The position numbers and the translations under genes were made by a program. DNA of 64,000 nt from the NCBI RefSeq assembly GCF_001038425.2, contig NZ_LDPV02000009.1, positions 124,001 through 188,000 of the forward strand, in the 5' to 3' direction. This DNA is from Ornithinibacillus contaminans (GTDB taxonomy: Bacteria > Bacillota > Bacilli > Bacillales > Amphibacillaceae). Numbering within the stretch: position 1 is the first letter of the stretch; the number at the start of each line of letters is the position of its first letter. The notes under the pieces were generated by a model that saw only the letters and a list, made by a program, of their open reading frames with translations, did not search any database and was not told where the DNA came from. Positions 37,107 to 47,375 of this stretch are shown piece by piece.

Positions 37107-37112
37107 TACTTT

Positions 37113-38300
37113 TTAATTAGAAAGACGCACTGTATCGCGAGCAATCATAACTTCTTCATTTGTTGGAATAACAAGAACTTTCACCGGTGAATGTGGATAG
37201 CTGATAACAGCTTCTTTCCCTATTGCAGCGTGGTTAAGTGCAGGATCCCAATAAATACCCATGAATTCTAATCCATTTAATACTTTGGCACGGATAATAT
37301 CACTATTTTCACCAACACCAGCAGTGAAAATAACTGCATCAACACCAGACATTTTCGCAGCGTAAGAACCAATATATTTATGAATTCTTCCGGCAAACAC
37401 ATCAAGCGCAAGATCTGCACGCTTATTTACCCCTGCTTGCTCTTTAATATCACGAAGATCACTAGAGAAACCAGATAAAGCAAGCATACCACTTTCTTTG
37501 TTTAGAACGTTTAGTACTTCCTCAACTGTTTTGTTCGTTTTTTCCATGATATACGGGATTAAAGCCGGATCAATATTTCCCGAGCGTGTACCCATAGTAA
37601 CACCAGCTAGCGGTGTGAATCCCATCGAAGTATCTAGTGATTCGCCGCCTTTTATTGCAGCAATACTTGCACCATTTCCTAAATGACAAGAAATAAGGCG
37701 TAAATCCTCTAAAGGCTTGTCCAAAAGCTCTGCTGCTCTTTCTGATACATATTTATGTGATGTACCATGGAAACCATATTTACGAATACCATATTTCTCA
37801 TAATATTCATATGGAAGGCTATATAAATAAGATTGCGGTGGCATTGTTTGATGGAATGCTGTATCAAATACTGCGACCATAGGTACAGTTGGTAACACTT
37901 CCTGGAAAGCACGAATACCAGTTAGATTTGCAGGATTGTGTAATGGCGCTAATTCTGAAATATCTTCAATTTCTTTTAGTACTTGTTCGGTAATTAATAC
38001 AGAATCATTAAACTTCTCACCACCATGCACCACACGATGTCCAACAGCATCGATTTCATCTAATGATTTAATAACACCTGAAGTAGTTAATCTTTCTAGT
38101 AATAATTTCACGGCAACTTCATGATTCGGAATATCTGTTACCGTTTTATCTTTTTTACCGTCAACTTCAATACCAAAAACCGCTTCCGGAAGACCGATTC
38201 TCTCAACAAGTCCTTTTGCTACAACCGTTTCCTTTGGCATTTTAATAAGCTGGAATTTTAATGATGAACTACCTGCATTAATTGCTAATACATTACTCAT
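37113..38300 (-). CDS. ackA: Acetate kinase
   Basis: Makes acetate and ATP from acetyl phosphate in overflow metabolism. It has 395 aa, identical in length to B. subtilis AckA. Motifs include [10 protein letters not shown] at the start, [31 protein letters not shown] and [14 protein letters not shown]. It follows ytxK by about 20 nt on the same strand, as in B. subtilis. The ytxK-ackA order suggests joint transcription. Confidence 0.97.
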   Translation of the reverse strand: MSNVLAINAGSSSLKFQLIKMPKETVVAKGLVERIGLPEAVFGIEVDGKKDKTVTDIPNHEVAVKLLLERLTTSGVIKSLDEIDAVGHRVVHGGEKFNDSVLITEQVLKEIEDISELAPLHNPANLTGIRAFQEVLPTVPMVAVFDTAFHQTMPPQSYLYSLPYEYYEKYGIRKYGFHGTSHKYVSERAAELLDKPLEDLRLISCHLGNGASIAAIKGGESLDTSMGFTPLAGVTMGTRSGNIDPALIPYIMEKTNKTVEEVLNVLNKESGMLALSGFSSDLRDIKEQAGVNKRADLALDVFAGRIHKYIGSYAAKMSGVDAVIFTAGVGENSDIIRAKVLNGLEFMGIYWDPALNHAAIGKEAVISYPHSPVKVLVIPTNEEVMIARDTVRLSN

Positions 38301-38320
38301 GATTGTTTCACTCCTAGTTG

Positions 38321-39307
38321 TTATTTAACATTATAATTTTTGAACCAATTGTTCATTTTTCCTAGAATATCTTCCATTGCTTTCGTATTTTTCAGGGAAG
38401 GAAGTTGTACCAATAATGGTTGTTTCGGTCCTTCTGTATGTTTCCCTTTCTTCCTCAGGATTAAAATACTTTTTGCATTTTTCTCTGATTTAAAAGCACT
38501 TTCCGGTAATTGTAGCATTCCAATTATATGGGCATACTTTTGTAGATAAGCATGTAGCTTATCAGAACCAGCACCATCAAAAATAAAATTCGGAACTAGT
38601 AGAATTAAATAGCCCCCATCATGTGTATAATTCATACTTTGTTCGATAAATAAATGATGCGCATAGGAATGCCCTTCATCTGCTTTTAATTCATACGTGC
38701 TTGCCCGAATATCGTCTGGATAATATCCAACCGGTAAATCTGAAACAATTAGATCAACTGGATCTAACAAAAATGGACGCAAGCTATCTTGATGGAAAAA
38801 TTCAATTTCTATTTTTTGAAGGTTTGCACTGACTACCGCTAATTGAATTAACGTTTGATCAACTTCACTCGCATAGGCATTAACTGTTTTACCTAGCTGA
38901 GAGCTTACGGTTGTTACCAAATTCCCGGTTCCGCTTGCTGGATCAAATAAGCGAATTTTCTCCTGGTGATTTGTTAGCTTTTGAGCAAGGTACCCAACAA
39001 TTAAAGCAATTGCTTCTGGTGTCATCATATGCTGTTGTTGCGTGGTATCCTTCATTCCCTTCAGAACTGAGAACTGAATTGCTTTACGAATCTCATCAGG
39101 CTGATAATTCCCAATGGTCACTTGTTTTAAGGCAGTATGTAATTTATGCGAAAGAATGTCATCCATTGATTCGTCTGCACCGTCATAGAACAATGTTTCT
39201 AGTGTAAGAATTAAACTATCCAAATAAGGTTCGTTCATGTGTTGCTCAATGATTTGGGTCGTTTCATCCATCCACTCAAACAATGTTTCCACATTTGATT
39301 TTTCCAT
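38321..39307 (-). CDS. ytxK: YtxK: N6-adenine methyltransferase-like protein
   Basis: A 328-aa class I SAM-dependent methyltransferase domain protein. The SAM loop is [10 protein letters not shown]; the catalytic position has SDLPVGYYP, where true adenine methyltransferases have (D/N)PP(Y/F), so activity is uncertain. The N-terminal 90 residues are helical, as in type I modification subunits. It is next to ackA in B. subtilis and other bacilli too. Function is not established. Confidence 0.9.
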   Translation of the reverse strand: MEKSNVETLFEWMDETTQIIEQHMNEPYLDSLILTLETLFYDGADESMDDILSHKLHTALKQVTIGNYQPDEIRKAIQFSVLKGMKDTTQQQHMMTPEAIALIVGYLAQKLTNHQEKIRLFDPASGTGNLVTTVSSQLGKTVNAYASEVDQTLIQLAVVSANLQKIEIEFFHQDSLRPFLLDPVDLIVSDLPVGYYPDDIRASTYELKADEGHSYAHHLFIEQSMNYTHDGGYLILLVPNFIFDGAGSDKLHAYLQKYAHIIGMLQLPESAFKSEKNAKSILILRKKGKHTEGPKQPLLVQLPSLKNTKAMEDILGKMNNWFKNYNVK

Positions 39308-39401
39308 AATTAATCCTCCGTTCTATTAGACCCGTTATATTGTACCAAATGCGCCCCCATCTGTACAAAATAATGAATTGGTGGGAAGATTTCCACAATA
39401 C

Positions 39402-39433
39402 AAAGCCCCCATTTTTCGTGTAACTATGGGGGC
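39402..39433 (-). terminator. Terminator after tpx
   Basis: Arms AGCCCCCAT/ATGGGGGCT with a 13-nt loop, followed by a weak T-rich tail on the minus strand. Confidence 0.6.
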
Positions 39434-39444
39434 TATTATTTGTC

Positions 39445-39945
39445 TTATTCAGCTTTTTCCGCTTCTTCAAGCGCTTTATCATAGTCCGGATGTTCGCTAA
39501 CTTCATGAACATATTCTACGTAGGTTACTTTATCATTGGAATCTATTACAAAAATGGACCGGGCTAATAATCGTAATTCTTTTATTAGGACACCATATTT
39601 TTCACCAAAATCAGCGTCCCGATGGTCTGATAACAACTCTAAATCTTCCACATTATTGACTTCTCGCCAACGTTTTTGAGCAAATGGCAAGTCCATACTA
39701 ACAGTAATGACGCTCACATTTTCTAATTCCTTAGCTTCTTCATTAAATCGATTTGTTTGGATGGAACACACGCCAGTATCGATTGATGGAACAACACTGA
39801 TTAATTTTATCTTCCCTTGGTAATCTGCCAGTGATTTTATTCCTAGGTCATTCGTTAACACATTAAAATCTGGCGCGTTATCGCCAACCTTCACTTCATT
39901 TCCTACTAATGTAACTGGATCTTGATGGAATGTAACCTTTACCAT
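39445..39945 (-). CDS. tpx: Thiol peroxidase (Tpx), one-cysteine form
   Basis: A 166-aa atypical peroxiredoxin of the Tpx subfamily. The ATG at 39945 has GAGGAGG 7 nt upstream; an earlier ATG is too close to it. The peroxidatic Cys60 sits in VPSIDTGVCSIQT. In other Tpx proteins a resolving Cys follows in a RWCG motif near position 94; here the motif is RWREVNN, and there is no second cysteine anywhere in the protein. It must therefore use an external thiol or partner. Position between ytxK and ytfJ is as in B. subtilis. Confidence 0.94.
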   Translation of the reverse strand: MVKVTFHQDPVTLVGNEVKVGDNAPDFNVLTNDLGIKSLADYQGKIKLISVVPSIDTGVCSIQTNRFNEEAKELENVSVITVSMDLPFAQKRWREVNNVEDLELLSDHRDADFGEKYGVLIKELRLLARSIFVIDSNDKVTYVEYVHEVSEHPDYDKALEEAEKAE

Positions 39946-40032
39946 AATCATTCCTCCTCATCATTATACTCACTAGTAATTATGATAAAAATAAATGGCG
40001 ATGTCCAATAATTAAGACTCGCCAGTCATTGG

Positions 40033-40566
40033 TTATATGTCATAAATGGAAGAAGATGATTCGGATGCAGAGTCATCATCCCCCGATTGTTTATTCTCAG
40101 ATTTAGTATTTTCCTTGGCTTTTGGATCGTTTTTAGCTTCTGAATCCTTTTTTTCTTTCTTACTTCCTTTTCCTAAATCACTTTCTTTTAATAACTGTTG
40201 GATTTTCTCGACAGCTTTTGGTGCAAAATCTAGCATTTTTTCATAAATATGTGTATTTTCATCTAGATGTACCATCTTAATACCCTTTTGACTAACAATT
40301 AGAAACGCGACAGGTGTAATGGAAACTCCACCGCCACTACCACCACCGAAAGGAAAAACAGCTTCACTACTACTATCACTTTGAGTGTTTCCGGATACGA
40401 ATTCACTACCACCTGCAGCAAATCCAAAACCTAGTTTCGACACTGGGATAATAACACTACCATCAGGGGATTCAACAGGATCACCGATAATTGTATTTAC
40501 TTCAATCATATCCTTCAGGTTTTCCATTGCGGTTGTCATTAATCCTTGAATCGGATGCTCCTCCAT
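40033..40566 (-). CDS. ytfJ: YtfJ/GerW family sporulation protein
   Basis: A 177-aa protein: the GerW/YtfJ domain (about 1-120, with GDPVESPDGSVIIPVSKLG and a glycine-rich GGGSGGGVSITPVAFLI) and a low-complexity Lys/Ser/Asp tail (about 125-177) that looks disordered. In B. subtilis YtfJ is made in the forespore and needed for germination. It follows ytfI by about 26 nt. AAGGAGGAG precedes the ATG. Confidence 0.92.
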   Translation of the reverse strand: MEEHPIQGLMTTAMENLKDMIEVNTIIGDPVESPDGSVIIPVSKLGFGFAAGGSEFVSGNTQSDSSSEAVFPFGGGSGGGVSITPVAFLIVSQKGIKMVHLDENTHIYEKMLDFAPKAVEKIQQLLKESDLGKGSKKEKKDSEAKNDPKAKENTKSENKQSGDDDSASESSSSIYDI

Positions 40567-40592
40567 TTTGATACTCCTCCTTCATTACAAAA

Positions 40593-41207
40593 TTAAGTAT
40601 AAATTGCTTTTTTTACACCATGTCGTTGCATTTGCATAATGGTGTGTATAGCTTTTCCCAAACGGATCGAAACCATGCAATCAATTTCTGATTGATAGCC
40701 TTTTTGTTGAAAATATGGGATGACAGAAAGCTTGGGTTCACAGTTCATTGTTGCTAATTCAGAAAGCAACCCAAGAACCGTCCCTTTTACCATCCATAAC
40801 CCTCCTGCTACTAAACCAGCACTACTCGCCTCGCCAGTTCCGAATGTCGTCTTCCAGACAAGCTGTTTAATCGTAAGATGCCTGCATGCCATTTTCACCA
40901 TATATTTCGTAGTTTTCAGCTGCTCTACCACTGTATGCATCAGTTGGCTAAAATTATTTAATTCAATATCTTGCTCAAGCCCCTTCCATAAATCTGCTAA
41001 GTGTGATGTCTGATTGTGAGTCTGTTGTTGTTTTAGATTTATTTTTTTCTCCAACATACGAAAACGAGCTAAATGAACCGTGAGCTTAAGGTAATGGGAA
41101 TCTTTTTGATAATAATAGTTCACACTAATCGTCAATCGTTGTAAAAAAAGCACGATTATAATCACCATAATGAACCCAATTAAACTACATACGATAATCC
41201 AACCCAT
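40593..41207 (-). CDS. ytfI: YtfI (DUF2953) membrane-anchored protein
   Basis: A 204-aa protein with one N-terminal membrane helix (about 3-22) and a DUF2953 domain ending in a conserved SVIPYFQQKGYQSEIDCMVSIRLG region. It is upstream of ytfJ, as in B. subtilis, and is probably made in the forespore with it. No biochemical function is known. Confidence 0.88.
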   Translation of the reverse strand: MGWIIVCSLIGFIMVIIIVLFLQRLTISVNYYYQKDSHYLKLTVHLARFRMLEKKINLKQQQTHNQTSHLADLWKGLEQDIELNNFSQLMHTVVEQLKTTKYMVKMACRHLTIKQLVWKTTFGTGEASSAGLVAGGLWMVKGTVLGLLSELATMNCEPKLSVIPYFQQKGYQSEIDCMVSIRLGKAIHTIMQMQRHGVKKAIYT

Positions 41208-41278
41208 TTACGCATCTCCAAATATTAGTAGTTACTATAGGTTGCCACAACTTTCCAATTTTATCCTAATTTATGCAA

Positions 41279-41315
41279 AAAAATGGGGACTATCCGCAAA
41301 GCGAATAGTCCCTAG
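41279..41315 (-). terminator. Terminator after the SASP gene
   Basis: GGGACTATTCGC/GCGGATAGTCCC stem on the minus strand, followed by seven Ts; about 25 nt after the stop. Confidence 0.9.
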
Positions 41316-41337
41316 CCATTTATGCTATTAAATTGTC

Positions 41338-41541
41338 TTAACCTTTGATTCCACCAAATTGTTGTTCAGCCATTTGAACTAAACGCTTCGTAATTTCTCC
41401 ACCAACAGAACCGTTAGCACGAGAAGTTGTGTCAGCACCAAGTTGAACACCAAATTCTGTTGCAATTTCATACTTCATTTGATCTAATGCTTGTTGTGCA
41501 CCAGGAACTACCAACTGATTTGAACTATTGTTGTTTGCCAT
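41338..41541 (-). CDS. Alpha/beta-type small acid-soluble spore protein
   Basis: A 67-aa SASP that coats spore DNA and protects it from UV and heat. Conserved features are [20 protein letters not shown], containing the GPR protease cleavage region around TEFGV, and the second DNA-binding block [13 protein letters not shown] strong GGAGGTG ribosome site and terminator frame it. It is expected to be sigma-G-dependent in the forespore. Confidence 0.96.
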   Translation of the reverse strand: MANNNSSNQLVVPGAQQALDQMKYEIATEFGVQLGADTTSRANGSVGGEITKRLVQMAEQQFGGIKG

Positions 41542-41631
41542 GGTATTTCACCTCCTTGGTACGCTTATAATGTGCCAAAAGGAGGTGCCTCATTCACAAT
41601 TTTAATTGGTAAGTGTTACTAGATTATCCAA

Positions 41632-42834
41632 TTAGAACAACCCTTCAAATGCATCTTCAACTTTTTTCTGATCAGTAATTGTTACTACTTCTATTCCTTC
41701 GATTGCTTCTTTTAGAAGCTCATCATAATTGTAGGTTGACTCATAATAATTCACTCGATCACGCTTCGGCTTTGTTTTTGGTGCTTTAGGAACAAATATT
41801 GTACAACAATCTTCATACGGACGGATCGAAATATCAAACGTATCAATCGCCTTGGAAATTTCTATAATTTCATCTTTATCCATTGTAATTAGTGGTCTAA
41901 TGATTGGATAATTGGTTACTTCATTAATTGTATTCATACTTGTCATAGTCTGACTTGCTACCTGACCTAAGTTCTCACCTGTCGTCAACGAAAGAATGCC
42001 TTCCTTCCGACAAACTTGTTCACTAATACGTAGCATCATACGTCGCATCACAGTCATTCCGTAGCCGTCTGGTGTCTCTTGAAAAATTCGTTGTTGTAAT
42101 TTTGTAAAAGGTACTAGATGAATTTTAATTTTTGAACCATAGCTCGTTAATTTTTCCGCTAAATCAAACACTTTTTGCTTCGCACGATCGTTTGTGAAAG
42201 GTGGTGAATGAAAATGTATCGCTTCTATTTCTACCCCACGTTTCATCGCTAGGTAACCTGCAACTGGACTATCAATCCCGCCAGATAATAGCAGAAGCGT
42301 CTTGTCAGAAGTGCCAACTGGCAGTCCACCTGCACCACGAACGACACTTGACGTTATATAAGTTGCCTCCTGACGAATTTCTACTTTTACTTCGACATCA
42401 GGACGATGAACATCTACTGTAATATTCTCGGTATTTGCGAGTAAATGTCCACCCAATAGTTGATTTAATTCCTGAGAACGATTTGGAAAACCTTTATTTA
42501 TCCGTTTTACCGACACTTTAAAGGTGTTTACATTCTCTGCATTTTGCAAAGCGTATAAAGCAGCTGATTTAATTTCCTCCAGCTCATTCTCAACCTTAAT
42601 CGCTAAACTAAAACTATGGATACCAAAAACATGTTTACATTTTTCTATAATAGCATGTGGATCATGCCCATTTAGTAACACAAACATTCTTCCTTGTGTT
42701 CTTTTCACACGAACATCAGGAAACTCCATTAGTTTATGCCGAATATTTTGTTGTAGTTTTTCCACAAACTTCTTTTGATTCTTTCCTTTTAACGCTAATT
42801 CTCCATAACGAATCAATATATGATCAAATTGCAT
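41632..42834 (-). CDS. thiI: tRNA 4-thiouridine synthase ThiI
   Basis: A 400-aa enzyme that adenylates and thiolates U8 of tRNA. It has the N-terminal ferredoxin-like and THUMP domains (about 1-165) and a PP-loop ATPase domain (LLLSGGIDSPVAGYLAMKRG). It lacks the C-terminal rhodanese domain of E. coli ThiI, as in bacilli, where sulfur comes from the adjacent NifZ desulfurase. It follows nifZ by 2 nt, so the pair forms one unit. Confidence 0.96.
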   Translation of the reverse strand: MQFDHILIRYGELALKGKNQKKFVEKLQQNIRHKLMEFPDVRVKRTQGRMFVLLNGHDPHAIIEKCKHVFGIHSFSLAIKVENELEEIKSAALYALQNAENVNTFKVSVKRINKGFPNRSQELNQLLGGHLLANTENITVDVHRPDVEVKVEIRQEATYITSSVVRGAGGLPVGTSDKTLLLLSGGIDSPVAGYLAMKRGVEIEAIHFHSPPFTNDRAKQKVFDLAEKLTSYGSKIKIHLVPFTKLQQRIFQETPDGYGMTVMRRMMLRISEQVCRKEGILSLTTGENLGQVASQTMTSMNTINEVTNYPIIRPLITMDKDEIIEISKAIDTFDISIRPYEDCCTIFVPKAPKTKPKRDRVNYYESTYNYDELLKEAIEGIEVVTITDQKKVEDAFEGLF

Positions 42835-42836
42835 AA

Positions 42837-43979
42837 TTATCTCTCCATAACATCTGATAGTTGTAATAGTGCTTCTTTTAATGTGTGTAAGAACGTTTTA
42901 AGTTCTTCAATAGTATTATCATAGGATAAGCTAACTCTTAGTGCTGATTTTGCTCTTGCTTGGTTGTACCCACACGCCTTTATGATTCTACTTTCATCTA
43001 AATCCTTTGATGAACATGCTGATTTTGTCGAAATAAAGATTCCTTGTTTTCCTAACGTATGAATCATCACTTCGGGTTTTAATCCAGGTATAGAAAAGTT
43101 CATAATATGAGGCGCTCCGTCCTCTGGTGAATTCATCATGACAGCTGGAATGCTTTGCAATTCATTGCGTAGAAATTGCTGCATCTGCTGTAGCTTTGTC
43201 GCCTCTGTTGCTTCACGATTTTTAATAAATCGTAATGCTTTTACAAAGGCAACTGCACCCGCTAAATTTTCTGTGCCTGAACGAATATTTCGTTCCTGCT
43301 CGCCACCATGAAATAAAGGACATAGCTTTATTCCTTTTCGAATATACAAAATGCCTGTTCCTTTTACACCATGGATTTTATGACCTGACATAGTACATAG
43401 ATCAATGCCACTATTTGCAAGTGTAAGTGGAATTTTACCCAGACCTTGCACATGGTCTACATGAAAGAAGAGCTTTGGATAGTTTTTGGCTAATTGGCCA
43501 ATTTCTTGAATTGGTTGTATCGAACCAATTTCATTATTGACATGCATGATACTTATTAAAATTGTGTCATTACGGATTGCCTGACGGACATCCTCTACTG
43601 ATACTACACCATTTTGATTCACTGGTAAATAAGTTATCTCGAATCCCAGCGACTCAAGACTCTTACATGCTTCAAATACAGATGGATGCTCAATCTCGGA
43701 GGTGATAATATGTTTTCCTCTACCTTGGTGCTCAAGCGCAATTCCTTTCATCGCAATATTATTTCCTTCTGTACCACCAGAAGTGAAAATAATCTCTTCT
43801 TCATGTACCGCTAATAACTTTGCCGCCTGTTGTTTTGATTGAATAAGCAGCTTCTCCGTTTCTCCCCCGAGCTGGTGGATGGAAGATGGATTAGCAAAAA
43901 AGCGACTAGATACTTGTAGAAAGCTTTCTAACACCTCAGGATGTGGTTTTGTCGTAGCACTATTATCAAGATATATCAT
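42837..43979 (-). CDS. nifZ: Cysteine desulfurase (NifZ type)
   Basis: A PLP enzyme of 380 aa that moves sulfur from cysteine to ThiI. The PLP lysine lies in MSGHKIHGVKGTG, a phosphate-binding TSGGTEGNN loop is near residue 75, and the mobile-loop cysteine is in STKSACSSKD. In B. subtilis the dedicated desulfurase NifZ pairs with ThiI in the same arrangement. The start ATG has GGGGAATTATT before it. Confidence 0.94.
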   Translation of the reverse strand: MIYLDNSATTKPHPEVLESFLQVSSRFFANPSSIHQLGGETEKLLIQSKQQAAKLLAVHEEEIIFTSGGTEGNNIAMKGIALEHQGRGKHIITSEIEHPSVFEACKSLESLGFEITYLPVNQNGVVSVEDVRQAIRNDTILISIMHVNNEIGSIQPIQEIGQLAKNYPKLFFHVDHVQGLGKIPLTLANSGIDLCTMSGHKIHGVKGTGILYIRKGIKLCPLFHGGEQERNIRSGTENLAGAVAFVKALRFIKNREATEATKLQQMQQFLRNELQSIPAVMMNSPEDGAPHIMNFSIPGLKPEVMIHTLGKQGIFISTKSACSSKDLDESRIIKACGYNQARAKSALRVSLSYDNTIEELKTFLHTLKEALLQLSDVMER

Positions 43980-44022
43980 AGAATAATTCCCCTTTACCGA
44001 AAACTTACATTACATGTATAAA

Positions 44023-44073
44023 GACAAAACGGAAGGCTGACTTTAAGAGAATAATATATCCTCTAAAGCAGCC
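44023..44073 (-). terminator. Terminator after ezrA
   Basis: GGCTGACTTTAAGAG pairs with CTCTAAAGCAGCC (one bulge and one mismatch) with a 10-nt loop; a T-rich tail follows on the minus strand. Confidence 0.7.
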
Positions 44074-44099
44074 CCCTTAGTTCTATCATGTAATCATTC

Positions 44100-45788
44100 T
44101 TATCGTATCATTTGATTTGCTTCAATTCGTTTTAAAGCACCCGGTTCAACTTCTTCAATGGCACTTGCTGCTTGCTCTAATGCAAGCTCATATTCATAAT
44201 TACGGAAAAGCGATTCAGCCTCAGCTAATTTAGCAGCAAGTAATGGATATTTACTTCGATAACGGTTAGCATACTGAATCACTTGCTCTGTTAATCGCGC
44301 CTGATCAAGCATAATTTCCGTTTGCTCCATTACAAGTTCAACTGCTGACTCTGCATCATAAAGTGCACGTTGCACTTCTGCAATATCCAATGGACTTTTA
44401 TCTAATGTTTTTAAAACATGATTGCTTTTTTCTGTTGCTTCCTCCATTGTATTCCAAATAAAGCTCGGAACACCAGGAATATTGCTTTTCTTAATTTTTC
44501 GATTTGCTTCATTAATCTGTTCACGAATAGCTGATAAAGTTTCTTTTGCTTCCAATTCATCTTTCCGGAGGTTATACACACTTATTTTAAAGTCATGATG
44601 TTTTTCGGAAATTTCTTGAAGCTGATTAAAGCCTAACTCTAGCTGTAATCGCAATTCAGAATGTGGCATTTTTTCGTCTTCAATACCTTCTGTTAGTTCT
44701 TCATATATCTTTTGCAGCTGTGTAATTTGCTTATCAAGTGATAAGTATTTTTCCATATCTTGATCATCAAAATAATACGTTTGCTTCAGTGTTTCTACTT
44801 CTACCTTCGTCTCTTCAAAAGCAGCCGCAACTTCTTTGATGGATTGTTGATAGCCAGTAATTTGTGTTTCCATGAAGTTTTTTGCAATCGCTTCTTTTTC
44901 CAACAATTGGTACATTTCTTGAATTCGTTCTGTTACCTCATTCGTTAAAGCTTTCGCCTCAGATGCATTTCCTTTTTCCAACGCATTGACACAATCTAAC
45001 AGACGTTGCTGATATCCCTGCAATTCCTTTTCAAATCCAAGATGATCAATTCGGAACCCTTCTTCTTTCATTTCTTTAATCCCGGAGTAAAGATCATCAA
45101 TTTGGGATGGAATTTCTTGTTTACAAGCACGGTAAATTTCTGGAAATTCCTCGACTTCTGCTTCTAAGTCGTCCAGTCGATCTTTTAACGACTCTACTAA
45201 GGTTTTGGCTTCAATATAATTACCAGAATCTACTAGATCATGATAATTTGTAAGCATTTCGTTTAACTCATCTATTTCTACTTCAAATCTAACCTCGGCT
45301 TTACCGTATTGGAAACGATTTTGTGCTACTTTTTTACGTAATGCCTTTATTGCAGGTTGTATATATTCTACTTCTTTACGACTTGATTCTTCGGATTCCA
45401 CTAGTTCATCTAACTCGGATATAATTTTTTCAATATCCTTTTCAATTGATTGTAGAACCTGTTCCGTTTTTCGTAAGGTCTTTTTAGCTCTCGTAAAACG
45501 AAACTTATCTGCCGCTTCCTCTGCATCAAATAAATATTCCTCAATATCTGGTAATTCCTTAGAAAGAATAAATTCCCAGCGTTCTTTCCAAGATTCGAAT
45601 CGTTCTTGTGTTTCACCAGATAAATTTAACGTCTTAATCCTCGATAATTGTGATGTAACATTCCGGTTCATGATATCAAGTTTCCAGCTCTCCAGGCGAT
45701 CCACAAAATCATAAACTCTTTTTCTCATAATAAGGCTGGTAATAATGAGTGCAATAATCACAAGTATAATTCCAATAACATAAACCAT
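44100..45788 (-). CDS. ezrA: EzrA septation ring regulator
   Basis: A 562-aa membrane-anchored coiled-coil protein that limits FtsZ assembly and coordinates septum formation. One N-terminal membrane helix (about 3-22) is followed by over 500 residues of Glu/Lys/Leu-rich spectrin-like helical repeats and a conserved C-terminal SKYPLLAAKLAEAESLFRNY patch. Length is the same as B. subtilis EzrA. It is alone on its transcript, between nifZ and refZ. Confidence 0.95.
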   Translation of the reverse strand: MVYVIGIILVIIALIITSLIMRKRVYDFVDRLESWKLDIMNRNVTSQLSRIKTLNLSGETQERFESWKERWEFILSKELPDIEEYLFDAEEAADKFRFTRAKKTLRKTEQVLQSIEKDIEKIISELDELVESEESSRKEVEYIQPAIKALRKKVAQNRFQYGKAEVRFEVEIDELNEMLTNYHDLVDSGNYIEAKTLVESLKDRLDDLEAEVEEFPEIYRACKQEIPSQIDDLYSGIKEMKEEGFRIDHLGFEKELQGYQQRLLDCVNALEKGNASEAKALTNEVTERIQEMYQLLEKEAIAKNFMETQITGYQQSIKEVAAAFEETKVEVETLKQTYYFDDQDMEKYLSLDKQITQLQKIYEELTEGIEDEKMPHSELRLQLELGFNQLQEISEKHHDFKISVYNLRKDELEAKETLSAIREQINEANRKIKKSNIPGVPSFIWNTMEEATEKSNHVLKTLDKSPLDIAEVQRALYDAESAVELVMEQTEIMLDQARLTEQVIQYANRYRSKYPLLAAKLAEAESLFRNYEYELALEQAASAIEEVEPGALKRIEANQMIR

Positions 45789-46012
45789 ATTAAAAGCCCC
45801 CTAATTAAGTCCAACAACCATAATCTCTTCTATATTATCGCTTCATTTATCGAAATCGTTTAGATCGTTTAGATATAGATATTTTATATAATCCTTATGA
45901 TACCATGTGCGGGTGATTTTTGGCTAAAAAAATCCAAATAAATAGCAGATTTTTTAATTTCCGTGTCGCAATTTGTAGATTTTACCAATGGAATGGTTTT
46001 CCCTTATAAAAA

Positions 46013-46126
46013 AAGTGGGATAGTAGTATTTTGGTAAGATAAAATCGACTATTCGTCCACAATACCCGAGTATAGTGAATTGTTCGTCTTATGCTTATCA
46101 AAGTTACTTTTATCCCAGCTAAAAAC
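46013..46126 (-). repeat. Dispersed intergenic repeat, copy C
   Basis: On the minus strand it contains CGGGTATTGTGGACGAATAG and GTCGATTTTATCTTACC, shared with copies at 10394-10552 and 19318-19498, and is closed by an inverted pair of ends (GTGGGATA near 46015, TATCCCAGC near 46120). It fills much of the 346-nt gap between refZ and ezrA; the rest (45789-46010) is AT-rich and presumably holds the ezrA promoter. Confidence 0.6.
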
Positions 46127-46134
46127 AATGCGAC

Positions 46135-46746
46135 TTACTCCGTTATAAAATCCAACCAAGTATGAATGGTTTGAACGTACTTATTAATGAATAGTGAATG
46201 CGAGTAATCCCCGACTACTTGGTTACGCCATTCGTTATGTAATACATAAGGTGTCACAATCATTCCTTTTAATTGCATTAATAAAAATTGTCGGTCTAAT
46301 TTCTTCTTATCCGCATTAACCTCTTTAAAAATTGCTGAAAATGCATTTCCGATAATGTAATTTTCCTTTGCTAAATACGTGACTGCCATTTCTCGTACAA
46401 ACACAGAATCCATTGACAATTCGCGATGAATGAAACAGGAAAATTGTAGCTTCGAATGCTTATATTGTATAATTGTATAAATCAATTGTTTAAATCGTTC
46501 GATTGGTTCTTTTTCACGGGATTCATTAAGAGTTGTTTCCATGATGGCAAGATAATCTTCATAGTAAGTAGAGATTGCATATTCCAAAAGCCCTTGTTTT
46601 CCTTTAAAATAATAACTAATTGAGGAAACATTCACAGCAGCTTTTTCTGCAATATCACGTACAGAGGTTCCATGAAACCCTTTTTGATAAAAAAGAGATG
46701 ATGCAGCCTCAACTACTTTCCGCTTCGTAGGGGAGGTATCTTCCAT
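46135..46746 (-). CDS. refZ: RefZ (YttP) TetR-family division regulator
   Basis: A 203-aa TetR-family DNA-binding protein, matching RefZ, which in B. subtilis is made early in sporulation, binds sites around the origin and inhibits FtsZ ring assembly. The helix-turn-helix is KGFHGTSVRDIAEKAAVNVS with SISYYFKGKQGLLEY. The ATG at 46746 is used with AAGGAG 9 nt upstream. Its position between ezrA and ytsP is as in B. subtilis. Confidence 0.9.
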   Translation of the reverse strand: MEDTSPTKRKVVEAASSLFYQKGFHGTSVRDIAEKAAVNVSSISYYFKGKQGLLEYAISTYYEDYLAIMETTLNESREKEPIERFKQLIYTIIQYKHSKLQFSCFIHRELSMDSVFVREMAVTYLAKENYIIGNAFSAIFKEVNADKKKLDRQFLLMQLKGMIVTPYVLHNEWRNQVVGDYSHSLFINKYVQTIHTWLDFITE

Positions 46747-46876
46747 TGATATCAACTCCTTATCTAAAATATAACACTATTATTTCTTTTATATCATACT
46801 TATGATGAATATTGGAAATATCCTGCAAAAATTGTGTCATATAACCCGAGATTTTTCATAGAGAGGATGAAATCTT

Positions 46877-47356
46877 ATGTTTCAAACGAGCCTATACTCT
46901 GGCGATAAAGCGAAAGACTATGAACTAGTCATCAAGCAATTATCTGCCCTATTAGATGGTGAATCAGATACTGTTGCCAATTTATCCAATGCATCTGCCC
47001 TATTAAATCAATTCCTTGATGCCATTAACTGGGTTGGTTTCTATTTATGGAAGGATGACCAGCTAGTTCTTGGACCATTCCAAGGATTACCTGCTTGTAT
47101 TCGAATTCCATATGGTAAGGGTGTTTGCGGGACCGCTGTAAAAGAACGAAAAACGCAACGAATTGAAGATGTGGATCAATTCCCTGGACACATCGCCTGT
47201 GATAGTGCCAGCAAGTCTGAAATCGTCGTACCGCTTATCCGTGACGGTGAAATACTTGGAGTGTTGGACATTGATAGTCCAGTCTTAAATCGATTTGACG
47301 AAACCGACCAGATTTACTTAGAAAAGTTTGTTGAGGAATTGTTAAAGCACATGTAA
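46877..47356 (+). CDS. ytsP: Free methionine-(R)-sulfoxide reductase (GAF type)
   Basis: A 159-aa GAF-domain enzyme that reduces free methionine-R-sulfoxide. All three family cysteines are present: ACIRIPYGKGVCG holds two and IACDSASKSE the third (catalytic). The usual E..VPL ligand region follows. It is a single-gene unit with a GGATGA ribosome site, between refZ and dgcP as in B. subtilis YtsP. Confidence 0.93.
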   Translation: MFQTSLYSGDKAKDYELVIKQLSALLDGESDTVANLSNASALLNQFLDAINWVGFYLWKDDQLVLGPFQGLPACIRIPYGKGVCGTAVKERKTQRIEDVDQFPGHIACDSASKSEIVVPLIRDGEILGVLDIDSPVLNRFDETDQIYLEKFVEELLKHM

Positions 47357-47375
47357 TAGATGTTAGGAAATTGAT

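Noticed and set aside
38321-39307. YtxK as part of a restriction-modification or defence system
   Set aside because: It has a methyltransferase fold but no NPPY motif and no restriction or specificity partner; it is a conserved neighbour of ackA in bacilli.
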